From Patescibacteria group bacterium (lineage in GTDB: Bacteria > Patescibacteriota > Patescibacteriia > UBA9934 > GWF2-40-263), in assembly GCA_004298405.1 (NCBI GenBank), contig SCSL01000044.1:1-17325 (forward strand): DNA of 17,325 nucleotides, given 5' to 3'. Under the pieces are notes generated by a model. That model was not told where the DNA came from. It was given only the letters and a program-made list of their open reading frames with translations, and searched no databases. This document shows, in pieces, positions 6,464 to 12,546 of this stretch. The position numbers were made by a program, and so were the translations under genes. Within the stretch, counting starts at the first letter, position 1. Every line of letters starts with the position of its first letter.

Positions 6464-8278
6464 CTATCGAAGAGCCTTTTTTGTTTTGATATACCAGAGC
6501 GTGATGTCTGCGAACCGATCAGAAGGGAGGATGATACTCTCAATTCCTGGATGCTGCACTTTTTTGGGAAGCGCATAGCCATAGGTCGACTGATAGAGAT
6601 ACACGGCCGGCACGTCTTTTGCAAGAAGCTCCTGGAATTGTTTGTATTTTTCCGCGCGAGCGGTCGCGTCCGTCAGCGTTCGAGCTTCCTCAAGAAGGGT
6701 ATCAACGTCCGTATTACTATACCCCGTAAGATTCAATCCGGATCCTTTGGTTTGGGTAGAATGCCAGAACGGGTAGGGGTCAGGATCGGCTTCGAGCATG
6801 ATGGGCGCAAGCAGAAGTTCAAAATTGCGAGGAGCGATGACGTCCGTGGACATGAGTTCCGATGAGACGAAGTTCAGGGTGAGTTCAATGCCGATGACGC
6901 CAAGATCGCTTTGAATTTTTTCTGCGACCAAGCGCATATCGGCAGAGTCAGGACTGGTCAGAGTGAAGTGAAGTGTCTTTCCCGGTTCTTCTTCTGACTG
7001 CAAGGAAGGTTTGAGCAGACGCATGCCTGTTTCTTCGGATAGAGTGTATCCAGCCTCTGTGAGAAGCGTGTTTGCGGCAGGGGGATCATACACATCCATG
7101 CGTGTTTCATCGTATTCAATCATGCCGGGGAGAATCGGTGCATGGATGACTTGTGCCGAATTCGCGTAGACCGTTGTAACAAGGGACGTTTTATCGATGG
7201 CTTTTTGGATCGCTTGTCGAACAATGATGTCTTTGAGAGGTTCGTTCAGATTCTGGTTGAAGTAGAGGACGGTTTCCCGAGGGAGACTTGGTTCCAGGAG
7301 CTCAACATTTCTATTTGAGGTCACTTCTTCGCGTGCTTCGTATCCTACCACGCTTGCTCCTTCCACATTTTTATTGGAAAGAGCTTCTGTGAGGGCCATC
7401 GCATCCGGATAGAATTTGAACGTCAGGGTTTCGATGTACGGCGCGTCTCGATAATAGTCATCGTTGCGCTTGAGCGTGTAACTGCGAATGGATCCTTTTT
7501 TATCTTTTGCGAACTCGGCGAATTCATAAGGGCCTGACCCGATCGGCTGGACATTCAAAGCCGCCAACGGAGCGTTTTGCGGAAGAATTTCTGCCCAGAG
7601 TCCTGCAGGGAGGATTCCTACGGTGAGATATTGAACAAACGGAGCGAATGCTTTTTCTAAGATAAACGAGACCGTTTTATCATCCTCTTGCACAACACTC
7701 ACCTGATAAAACTGATCGGCAAGGGGACTTCGGTAACTGGAGTTTTGAATGGCATTGATGGTGAAGACGACATCACGCGCGCGCACATCTTCTCCATTGT
7801 GAAATTTTGCCGTGTCTCGAATTTTGAGCGTATAGACCGTGCCGTCTTCGTTGATGGTCAGCGATTCAGCCAGATCCGGGACAAATCCATCCTGTGCGTC
7901 CCAGCGCATGAGTCCGGAGTAGATGAGGCTTGCAAGATCCTGGTCAACATCACTTTGAATGGCGTAGAGGGGATTGATGAACTGAGGTTCTCCGACAAGT
8001 CCTTCCGTATATTCTCCTCCGACTGCGGGAATATTGATCCGGTGTCCCACGACGTACGAGACTCCAAAGACCAACGCACACACCATAATGAGTCCAATGG
8101 CTCCACTCACGGTGCGTCGTTCAGATTGGGAGAGAACGTTTGGGAGTTGCTTCCATTGTTTCCACGAAGGGAAACTTTTGGTCTTGCGAACCGCAAAGAC
8201 TTGACGCATGGTCAGATCATGGGCTTTGGACTTTACGTCTTTGCGTTTTCGTTTAAACAATGTGCGTATATCAGGCAC
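6464..8278 (-). CDS. Membrane-anchored family 5 (peptide/oligopeptide) solute-binding protein
   Basis: A 604-residue extracytoplasmic binding protein of the SBP_bac_5 type, which in other bacteria delivers peptides, nickel or sugars to ABC importers. It starts with about 55 basic cytoplasmic residues, then one membrane helix (about 57-78, GAIGLIMVCALVFGVSYVV). There is no lipobox, so it appears held by a non-cleaved anchor. The binding domain opens with the family motif GGEYTEGLVGEPQFINPLYA, followed by LIYSGLMRWD and LKIRDTAKFHNGEDVRARDVVFT, typical of the fold. GSGPYEF and the lobe II repeats are present through LLAKDVPAVYLYQ near the C-terminus. No permease or ATPase gene is adjacent, so the partner transporter, if any, lies elsewhere. 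It follows secG by 18 bases and is probably in one transcript with it. Confidence 0.9.
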   Translation of the reverse strand: MPDIRTLFKRKRKDVKSKAHDLTMRQVFAVRKTKSFPSWKQWKQLPNVLSQSERRTVSGAIGLIMVCALVFGVSYVVGHRINIPAVGGEYTEGLVGEPQFINPLYAIQSDVDQDLASLIYSGLMRWDAQDGFVPDLAESLTINEDGTVYTLKIRDTAKFHNGEDVRARDVVFTINAIQNSSYRSPLADQFYQVSVVQEDDKTVSFILEKAFAPFVQYLTVGILPAGLWAEILPQNAPLAALNVQPIGSGPYEFAEFAKDKKGSIRSYTLKRNDDYYRDAPYIETLTFKFYPDAMALTEALSNKNVEGASVVGYEAREEVTSNRNVELLEPSLPRETVLYFNQNLNEPLKDIIVRQAIQKAIDKTSLVTTVYANSAQVIHAPILPGMIEYDETRMDVYDPPAANTLLTEAGYTLSEETGMRLLKPSLQSEEEPGKTLHFTLTSPDSADMRLVAEKIQSDLGVIGIELTLNFVSSELMSTDVIAPRNFELLLAPIMLEADPDPYPFWHSTQTKGSGLNLTGYSNTDVDTLLEEARTLTDATARAEKYKQFQELLAKDVPAVYLYQSTYGYALPKKVQHPGIESIILPSDRFADITLWYIKTKKALR

Positions 8279-8296
8279 AGGTTCGGGCGTGCCCTG

Positions 8297-8518
8297 TTAT
8301 ACAAGAGCGTTCACCAAGGCAACACCGAAAAAAAGAATAGAGAGCACGATAGTGAGCTGGAAGATTTTTTTCTCCGCTCCCCGTTTGGTTCGATAGACAT
8401 TTCCTCCTCCGCCAAAAGCGGCTCCCAGACCTGTGCCGCGTGCTTGCAACAAAATGGAGGCGCCAAGTAAAACAGCAAGAACAATTTGCGATGCATTGAG
8501 GATTGTTTCCGTCGTCAT
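8297..8518 (-). CDS. secG: Preprotein translocase subunit SecG
   Basis: A 73-residue protein with two membrane helices (about 7-26 and 50-72) and the conserved loop between them. ILLQARGTGLGAAFGGGG is the family signature, followed by a basic segment (YRTKRGAEKK). SecG assists SecYEG in moving proteins across the cytoplasmic membrane. Length and topology match the family. The ATG is at 8516-8518, with no Shine-Dalgarno. The promoter just upstream predicts a transcript starting about five bases before the ATG, so the message would be almost leaderless. It heads a likely operon with the solute-binding protein and possibly tRNA-Leu. Confidence 0.93.
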   Translation of the reverse strand: MTTETILNASQIVLAVLLGASILLQARGTGLGAAFGGGGNVYRTKRGAEKKIFQLTIVLSILFFGVALVNALV

Positions 8519-8529
8519 AGTTCGTACAG

Positions 8530-8558
8530 ATACTATCAGATATCATCATTCTGGTCAA
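8530..8558 (-). promoter_or_regulatory. Promoter of secG
   Basis: On the minus strand there is a -35 TTGACC (8553-8558), a 17-base spacer and a -10 TAGTAT (8530-8535). The predicted start near 8523 leaves only about five bases before the ATG at 8518. It is back to back with the dsbA-like promoter. Confidence 0.65.
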
Positions 8559-8563
8559 TTCCA

Positions 8564-8572
8564 TGATATAAT
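8564..8572 (+). promoter_or_regulatory. Extended -10 promoter of the dsbA-like gene
   Basis: A consensus TATAAT (8567-8572) is preceded by TG at 8564-8565, forming an extended -10 (TGnTATAAT). No good -35 is visible. An AAGGA Shine-Dalgarno follows at about 8577-8581, before ATG 8590. Confidence 0.65.
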
Positions 8573-8589
8573 TTTCAAGGAACTCCTTT

Positions 8590-9327
8590 ATGGACGAAGA
8601 TGCAACTATTCATCGAAGACGTGGGTTGATTGCCACTCTTGCAACGCTTGTGGTGTTGGTATTGGTGGGGGTATTTGTTTTTCGAGTTGTGTATTACATC
8701 AATCTCATTCGTTCAGGTGCAACGGATCCCGCTTCTCTTTCCTTCACGAACGCGTATTCCGTGAGTGCCGCGTTGGCAAGTCAGCCTGTGCAAGATGGCA
8801 TGTTCGATTTGGCAACAACAGATGATCCGAGCCTTGGATCAAGTTCTGCGCCTGTCACCATTGTTGAGTTTGCGGATTTCGGATGTCCTTATTCGCGAGA
8901 GTCTAGTTTTGTTATTCGTGAGCTCGCGCTTGCGTACCCGCAGGATGTTCGATTCGTGTATCGAGATTTTCCACTTACTGATATTCACCCACTCGCGCAA
9001 AAATCTGCCGAGGCGGGGGAATGCGCACAGGATCAAGGAAAGTTTTGGGAGTATCACGACAAGCTGTATCAAAATCAATCGAGTCTTTCAGAAGATCGTC
9101 TGGTCGAGTTTGCTCAAGAGCTCAACTTAAACGTGTACCAGTTTGAATCATGTTTGACCTCAGGACGATATGCGGATGAAGTTCTTGAAGATTATCAAGC
9201 GGGTGTGGAAGCAGGGGTGCGTGGGACACCAACGTTTTTTATCAATGGAAATCGTGTTGCCGGCGCTATTCCGAAAAATATATTAGATGCACTTATTGTG
9301 TCTATCGTGAATCGTGAAGCTCAATAG
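8590..9327 (+). CDS. Membrane-anchored DsbA-like thiol oxidoreductase with CPYS active site
   Basis: A 245-residue thioredoxin-fold protein of the Thioredoxin_4/DsbA (BdbD-like) type, expected to act on disulfides of exported proteins. A short basic N-terminus is followed by one membrane helix (about 12-35), and the rest should be outside. VTIVEFADFGCPYSRESS contains the active-site position at 99-102, reading Cys-Pro-Tyr-Ser: the second redox cysteine is replaced by serine (codon TCG). RGTPTFFINGNRVAG supplies the cis-proline (Pro214). Two other cysteines sit at 144 (GECAQDQGKFWEYHD) and 188 (FESCLTSGRYADE). One active-site Cys allows mixed disulfides and isomerisation but not the usual dithiol oxidation, unless Cys144 or Cys188 takes part. 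The next gene, one base downstream, encodes a 26-cysteine exported protein, a plausible client. Confidence 0.9.
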   Translation: MDEDATIHRRRGLIATLATLVVLVLVGVFVFRVVYYINLIRSGATDPASLSFTNAYSVSAALASQPVQDGMFDLATTDDPSLGSSSAPVTIVEFADFGCPYSRESSFVIRELALAYPQDVRFVYRDFPLTDIHPLAQKSAEAGECAQDQGKFWEYHDKLYQNQSSLSEDRLVEFAQELNLNVYQFESCLTSGRYADEVLEDYQAGVEAGVRGTPTFFINGNRVAGAIPKNILDALIVSIVNREAQ

Positions 9328-9328
9328 T

Positions 9329-10747
9329 ATGCAAATCCTTCGGCGATATTTTGGAGTGAACTTGTTGACGGTATTTGCTGTTGGACTTTTTACCGTTACT
9401 CTCCCCATTCAGGCAGCTGAGAAGAAGTGTGAGTGCTATTGCAATATTGAAGGAACGGGAGCAACAGCGGTTCCAGATGAAGAAACGGATGTTACAAGCA
9501 GTGAATGTAAAAAGCTGTGTGCAGATAGAAATTCCTCCGTAGCTGTGTGCGCACTCAATCCAAGCGAGAAGCCAGAGTACAATGTGATGTGTTTTACTCC
9601 TGATGAGTGTACAGCCCAAAAAGGTACGATAACCGCGAGTGGGACAGGGACACCAACCCAACCGGGAGATTGTAAAGCGGGGATGTTTTATTGCTATCCG
9701 GATCCAAAAACACGAATGGAAACAACCCTCCAAGTTCCCATCGCTGGACTAACGGTTACGGGAGATTTTGGTGAGTATATTGCGACGGCCTACAAGTGGC
9801 TGATTGGAACTTCGACGACCATTGCAATCGTATTATTGATGGTGGCAGGACTGAGGTGGACATTAGGAGGATTGAGTCCAGAACAGATCGGAAAGGCTAA
9901 AAAGACGATCGCTAATGCCGTAATAGGTCTGGTTTTATTAATGTTGACGTACGTCATTTTATTGACGGTGAATCCTCAGTTGTTAAGGCTTCAGGTTCCG
10001 GCGTTTCCTTTAATTAAGCCTGTGTCCGTTGTTGGACAGGATAGTTGCGGGTATCTCACGGGAAAGTGGGGAACGCAGGCTTATCTTATAGCAAATGGTG
10101 CTCCGCTTGATTCTCCGCACGTGATGGGTATTGGGAATCCATACACCCTTGAGGGCGCAAAAGATACAAATTGTGGGACTGTTGCCAATGTGACTAAAGA
10201 CCCCGAAGGGAAACATGTTGCAGATGACATGACTTGTACCTATGATTATTGTCCAAAGGATGGTAACGAGAAAATGCATTGTTTTGGTGTGGGAGCTACG
10301 GCAGAATGTCTCACCTGTCTTAAGGTTAAAGCACCTACTTCGGAGAATTGCTCAGTGTTGACGACAAAACAGTTTGCACCTGGGAATCCTGGGAAGATTT
10401 TAAATGAGATCCGCTGTTTTTTTTCGAGAGGTATCAGTTCCAATGTGTCCACACTGACAACCGGAACTTGTGCTCGGTTGGTGTATGAATGTAAGAATAT
10501 AAAAAAGTGTAGTGACTACGACGATATTATAGTAAGATTCGGGAATACTGATTTAAAACTGGACGAGATAGATAATAATAATCTTTCACAGCAGTCAGAT
10601 ACGGATCTGGGTTCACTGTGTGCTGAGGATCCATGCAGAGTGGCTCCTCCGGAGGAAAGTTGTCAAGCAAAATATGGGGATTTTAGTGTAATATTTGGTC
10701 TTGGTAAAGCATTCAATTGCAAAAGTTCAAGCGAATGGGCCAAGTGA
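9329..10747 (+). CDS. Cysteine-rich VirB2/TrbC-like two-helix membrane protein
   Basis: A 472-residue exported protein. The ATG at 9329 is chosen because it follows the preceding stop by one base and starts a classical signal peptide (MQILRRYFGVNLLTVFAVGL, cleavage probably after IQA near residue 29). A GTG 15 bases earlier is the alternative. The outside region (34-122) has ten Cys, starting CECYC. Two membrane helices follow (about 158-180 and 193-214), separated by GLSPEQIGKAKKTIANAVIG, the layout of VirB2/TrbC pilin-like proteins as I recall them in CPR genomes. A second outside region (240-472) has 16 Cys and no domain I recognise. By analogy it could belong to a type IV secretion or pilus-like surface structure; no other such genes are in view. 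The even total of 26 Cys and the adjacent DsbA-like gene suggest extensive disulfides. AT-rich codon use. Confidence 0.8.
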   Translation: MQILRRYFGVNLLTVFAVGLFTVTLPIQAAEKKCECYCNIEGTGATAVPDEETDVTSSECKKLCADRNSSVAVCALNPSEKPEYNVMCFTPDECTAQKGTITASGTGTPTQPGDCKAGMFYCYPDPKTRMETTLQVPIAGLTVTGDFGEYIATAYKWLIGTSTTIAIVLLMVAGLRWTLGGLSPEQIGKAKKTIANAVIGLVLLMLTYVILLTVNPQLLRLQVPAFPLIKPVSVVGQDSCGYLTGKWGTQAYLIANGAPLDSPHVMGIGNPYTLEGAKDTNCGTVANVTKDPEGKHVADDMTCTYDYCPKDGNEKMHCFGVGATAECLTCLKVKAPTSENCSVLTTKQFAPGNPGKILNEIRCFFSRGISSNVSTLTTGTCARLVYECKNIKKCSDYDDIIVRFGNTDLKLDEIDNNNLSQQSDTDLGSLCAEDPCRVAPPEESCQAKYGDFSVIFGLGKAFNCKSSSEWAK

Positions 10748-10763
10748 ATGGGCTTGGGTTTTT
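10740..10763 (+). terminator. Weak intrinsic terminator overlapping the VirB2-like stop
   Basis: CCAAG (10740-10744) pairs with CTTGG (10753-10757), followed by G and five T (10759-10763). The stop codon is inside the loop side of the stem. A stem of only five pairs makes efficiency uncertain. Confidence 0.45.
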
Positions 10764-10832
10764 CGGTCGGAAGATGGTGAAAATATAGGAATTCTGTACT
10801 GAGTAACTTTGAATCCCTTGGGTCATATTCCT

Positions 10833-10894
10833 CGTGGCTTGCCGCGTGCTCTAAAAAATTACTCCGCTGCGATACCCTGTCGCTTGCGGTGGGG
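10833..10894 (+). repeat. REP-like two-hairpin element with CTTG loops
   Basis: Two hairpins share the same tetraloop. CGTGG-CTTG-CCGCG lies at 10833-10846. CCCTGTCG-CTTG-CGGTGGGG lies at 10875-10894 and uses three G-U pairs. An A-rich stretch (CTAAAAAATT) separates them. The G-U pairs keep the second stem closed as RNA on this strand only. The pattern resembles dispersed palindromic elements I recall from many bacterial genomes. It ends nine bases before the uvrA fragment. Nothing gene-like is visible between 10764 and 10832. Confidence 0.5.
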
Positions 10895-10903
10895 CAGTTC
10901 ATT

Positions 10904-11108
10904 TCTTCTCTTGCTTTCGACACCATTTATGCCGAGGGGCAACGCCGCTACATGGAATCGCTTTCCTCGTAATGCGCGACAATTTCTCGAACTTCAGGAC
11001 AAACCTGACGTGGACGAGATCCTCGGTTTTTCCCCAACGATCGCCATCGATCAAAAATCTTCGTCACACAACCCCCGTTCAACCGTGGGAACCGTGACGG
11101 AGATTTAT
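10904..11108 (+). pseudogene. uvrA': Broken internal fragment of a second uvrA allele
   Basis: This 205-nt stretch aligns along its whole length with 12676-12879 of the intact uvrA (codons just after Walker A through TVTEIY). There is one inserted A (TCGTAATGC against TCGTATGC), which makes an immediate in-frame TAA, and 10 substitutions. Nine of the ten are synonymous and one changes Leu to Phe. All ten lie in the first 130 bases; the last 75 (11034-11108) are identical to uvrA. The fragment has no start, no Walker A and no downstream domains. The silent pattern says it derives from a working uvrA of a close relative or old duplicate, not from neutral decay after copying. Confidence 0.93.
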
Positions 11109-11132
11109 TTCCTGAACCAGAATCAATTTCAA

Positions 11133-11165
11133 ACACCGGACTCGACTCTTGCCTGGTATTTTTGT
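11133..11165 (+). repeat. Imperfect direct repeat, copy 1 (upstream of the ATPase gene)
   Basis: ACACCGGACTCGACTCTTGCC and the following TGG-ATTTTTGT match 12421-12455 (ACACGGCTCGACTCTTGCCC, then AGTGTTTATTTTTGT) with small gaps. CTCGACTCTTGCC is identical in both. Each copy supplies a -35-like element (TTGCCT here). The two copies bracket the ATPase gene. Confidence 0.65.
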
Positions 11166-11177
11166 TCATCGTATATT
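11149..11177 (+). promoter_or_regulatory. Candidate promoter P1 of the ATPase gene
   Basis: TTGCCT (11149-11154), a 17-base spacer and TATATT (11172-11177). Its -35 region is the shared direct repeat, so it is homologous to the candidate uvrA promoter at 12435-12463. Confidence 0.5.
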
Positions 11178-11199
11178 GACAAATATCTAAATATACGAT
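11168..11199 (+). promoter_or_regulatory. Operator-like palindrome across the ATPase promoters
   Basis: ATCGTATATT (11168-11177) and AATATACGAT (11190-11199) are exact inverse complements, 12 bases apart. The left arm covers the P1 -10 and the first two bases of the P2 -35; the right arm reaches the P2 -10. A dimeric regulator bound here would block both promoters. No regulator gene is adjacent, so autoregulation or a distant repressor is possible. Confidence 0.55.
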
Positions 11200-11204
11200 A
11201 CTCT
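11176..11204 (+). promoter_or_regulatory. Candidate promoter P2 of the ATPase gene, leaderless start
   Basis: TTGACA (11176-11181, full consensus), a 17-base spacer and TACTCT (11199-11204). The start site would fall near 11211, two bases before the ATG at 11213, giving a leaderless message. This fits the absence of any Shine-Dalgarno there. Confidence 0.55.
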
Positions 11205-11212
11205 ATAAATGT

Positions 11213-12358
11213 ATGTATATAAAGAGAACACTAGAGGAAGTCATCAAAAACCAGCTTTTTAAAGGAAAGGTGATTATACTGTATGGACCACGACAATCTG
11301 GGAAAACAACACTTGTGAAAGAGATCGTGAAAGATTTTGGTACGTCGGTTCGCTTTGTTGATTGTGAGCTTCTTGCCAATCATGACCTTCTAACTCGTCG
11401 TAACACGGAGGAAATATTCTCGCTTGTTCGTGGATATAAAATTGTTGTGTTTGATGAAGCGCAAACCGTGAAAGGAATCGGTTCTGTTCTCAAGAGTCTG
11501 TTCGATCATTATCCAGAAATTCAGTACATCTCTACAGGTTCCTCGTCCTTTGATCTTATAAATGAAGTCTCAGAGCCGTTAACAGGAAGATCACGAGAAT
11601 ATATACTTTATCCTCTTGGTCTGACCGAGCTGACGGATCGTGCGTTTGATGCGGAGAATCGTCTAGGTGATTTCATGCGTTTTGGAGGGTATCCAGGTCT
11701 CCAAGGCGAGACGGAGGAAGAAAAAAAGATACAACTAAACGCGCTTGTTTCCCAATATCTCTATAAAAATATTCTTTCGATCGAAGGTTTCCGCAAGCCA
11801 GAGCTTGTTGTTTCGCTCTTGAAACTTCTTGCCTTCCAGATTGGTCATGAGGTGTCTTTTCGCGAACTTTCTCAAACACTGAACGCCAGTATCGCGACGG
11901 TGCAGAAATATATTGGTCTTCTGGAAACAAATTATGTGATCATGCGGATTGGTGCGTATTCAGGGAATGGTCGCAAAGAAGTCGTTCGTTCAAAAAAAAT
12001 ATTCTTTATCGATCTGGGTCTGCGCAATGCACTCATTGATAATTTTGCACCAATGCAATCGACGGCACGCCCAGACGTTGGAGTTGTATTTGAAAATTGT
12101 ATGATTGTTGAACGGCTAAAACATGTTGTACATCTTGGACACAGGGCGCCCAAACAATTCTTTTGGCGTACTGTTGATCAAAAAGAGATTGATTATATCG
12201 AAGAACGCAATGGTAGGATCAAGGCATTTGAATTTAAATGGGGGAGCATATCTGCACAGGCGCCGAAGTCCTTTATGGAGCATTATAAAAATGCTTCTTT
12301 TGAGACGATCAACCAGAAGAATGTCTATCCCTTTTTACTGCAAGAAGAAGATCTCTGA
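11213..12358 (+). CDS. AAA_14/DUF4143 ATP-binding protein
   Basis: A 381-residue cytoplasmic protein of the common but poorly understood AAA_14-DUF4143 family. The start MYIKRTLEEVIKNQL is the usual family start. Walker A is GPRQSGKTT (25-33), Walker B KIVVFDEAQ (76-84, Asp81-Glu82), the sensor-like strand YISTGSSSFDL (105-114), and Arg-containing GRSREYILYPL is at 125-135. Residues about 205-240 look like a winged helix (FRELSQTLNASIATVQKYI). The C-terminal DUF4143 region has FFIDLGLRNALIDNF and ends with EIDYIEERNGRIKAFEFKW, a pattern like a PD-(D/E)xK fold (Glu325/Asp327, Glu340-x-Lys342). Nuclease activity is not shown. Codon use is AT-rich, unlike uvrA. It sits between a uvrA fragment and the intact uvrA and between direct repeats, which suggests it arrived by recombination. 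Roles in defence or mobility have been suspected for such proteins, but none can be assigned here. Confidence 0.9.
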   Translation: MYIKRTLEEVIKNQLFKGKVIILYGPRQSGKTTLVKEIVKDFGTSVRFVDCELLANHDLLTRRNTEEIFSLVRGYKIVVFDEAQTVKGIGSVLKSLFDHYPEIQYISTGSSSFDLINEVSEPLTGRSREYILYPLGLTELTDRAFDAENRLGDFMRFGGYPGLQGETEEEKKIQLNALVSQYLYKNILSIEGFRKPELVVSLLKLLAFQIGHEVSFRELSQTLNASIATVQKYIGLLETNYVIMRIGAYSGNGRKEVVRSKKIFFIDLGLRNALIDNFAPMQSTARPDVGVVFENCMIVERLKHVVHLGHRAPKQFFWRTVDQKEIDYIEERNGRIKAFEFKWGSISAQAPKSFMEHYKNASFETINQKNVYPFLLQEEDL

Positions 12359-12379
12359 GGTAGAGCTCACACAACAAAA

Positions 12380-12408
12380 TTCATTGCGCATAATGAACGT
12401 TTTATTTT
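12380..12408 (+). terminator. Possible terminator of the ATPase gene
   Basis: TTCATT (12380-12385) pairs with AATGAA (12392-12397) around GCGCAT, followed by CG and a T-rich run (TTTTATTTT). The stem is short and AT-rich, so this is tentative. Confidence 0.45.
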
Positions 12409-12420
12409 GAGAGAGCTAGA

Positions 12421-12456
12421 ACACGGCTCGACTCTTGCCCAGTGTTTATTTTTGTG
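12421..12456 (+). repeat. Imperfect direct repeat, copy 2 (upstream of uvrA)
   Basis: Partner of 11133-11165, sharing CTCGACTCTTGCC exactly and the T-rich stretch that follows. It includes the -35 of the candidate uvrA promoter. Together with copy 1 it encloses about 1.26 kb containing the ATPase gene. Confidence 0.65.
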
Positions 12457-12463
12457 ATAGCCT
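12435..12463 (+). promoter_or_regulatory. Candidate uvrA promoter
   Basis: TTGCCC (12435-12440), a 17-base spacer and TAGCCT (12458-12463, preceded by TGTGA). The match to consensus is moderate. The repeat upstream of the ATPase has the same spacing. No obvious LexA box is seen. Confidence 0.45.
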
Positions 12464-12494
12464 AGCGAGCGCTTTATAGGTAACGCACTTCACA

Positions 12495-12536
12495 GGGGCT
12501 TCAGCCCCGTCGTGGATTCGACGCCGCTGAAGCGGC
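12495..12536 (+). repeat. Three contiguous hairpins in the uvrA leader
   Basis: Three stems follow each other with no spacer. GGGGC-TTCA-GCCCC is at 12495-12508, GTCG-TGGATT-CGAC at 12509-12522, and GCCGC-TGAA-GCGGC at 12523-12536. The first and third are also complementary to each other through GCTTCAGC (12498-12505) and GCTGAAGC (12526-12533), so two alternative folds exist. The cluster ends ten bases before the first possible uvrA ATG. It may be a REP-type element or a leader structure. Confidence 0.65.
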
Positions 12537-12546
12537 TGAGAAGAGA

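Noticed and set aside
7688..8470. 260-codon plus-strand frame opposite the binding protein and secG
   Set aside because: It spans two recognisable genes on the other strand and its composition is shadow-like.
10663..10926. 87-codon minus-strand frame over the end of the VirB2-like gene
   Set aside because: It overlaps a well-supported gene, the terminator and the two-hairpin repeat on the opposite strand.
10809..11222. 137-codon plus-strand frame across the repeat and uvrA fragment
   Set aside because: Its second half is only the frameshifted uvrA relic and its first half reads through palindromic repeat DNA; it has no ribosome site or protein-like N-terminus.
11133..12456. The ATPase segment as a classical insertion sequence
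   Set aside because: No transposase, no terminal inverted repeats and no short exact target duplication; the flanking repeats are imperfect and promoter-like.
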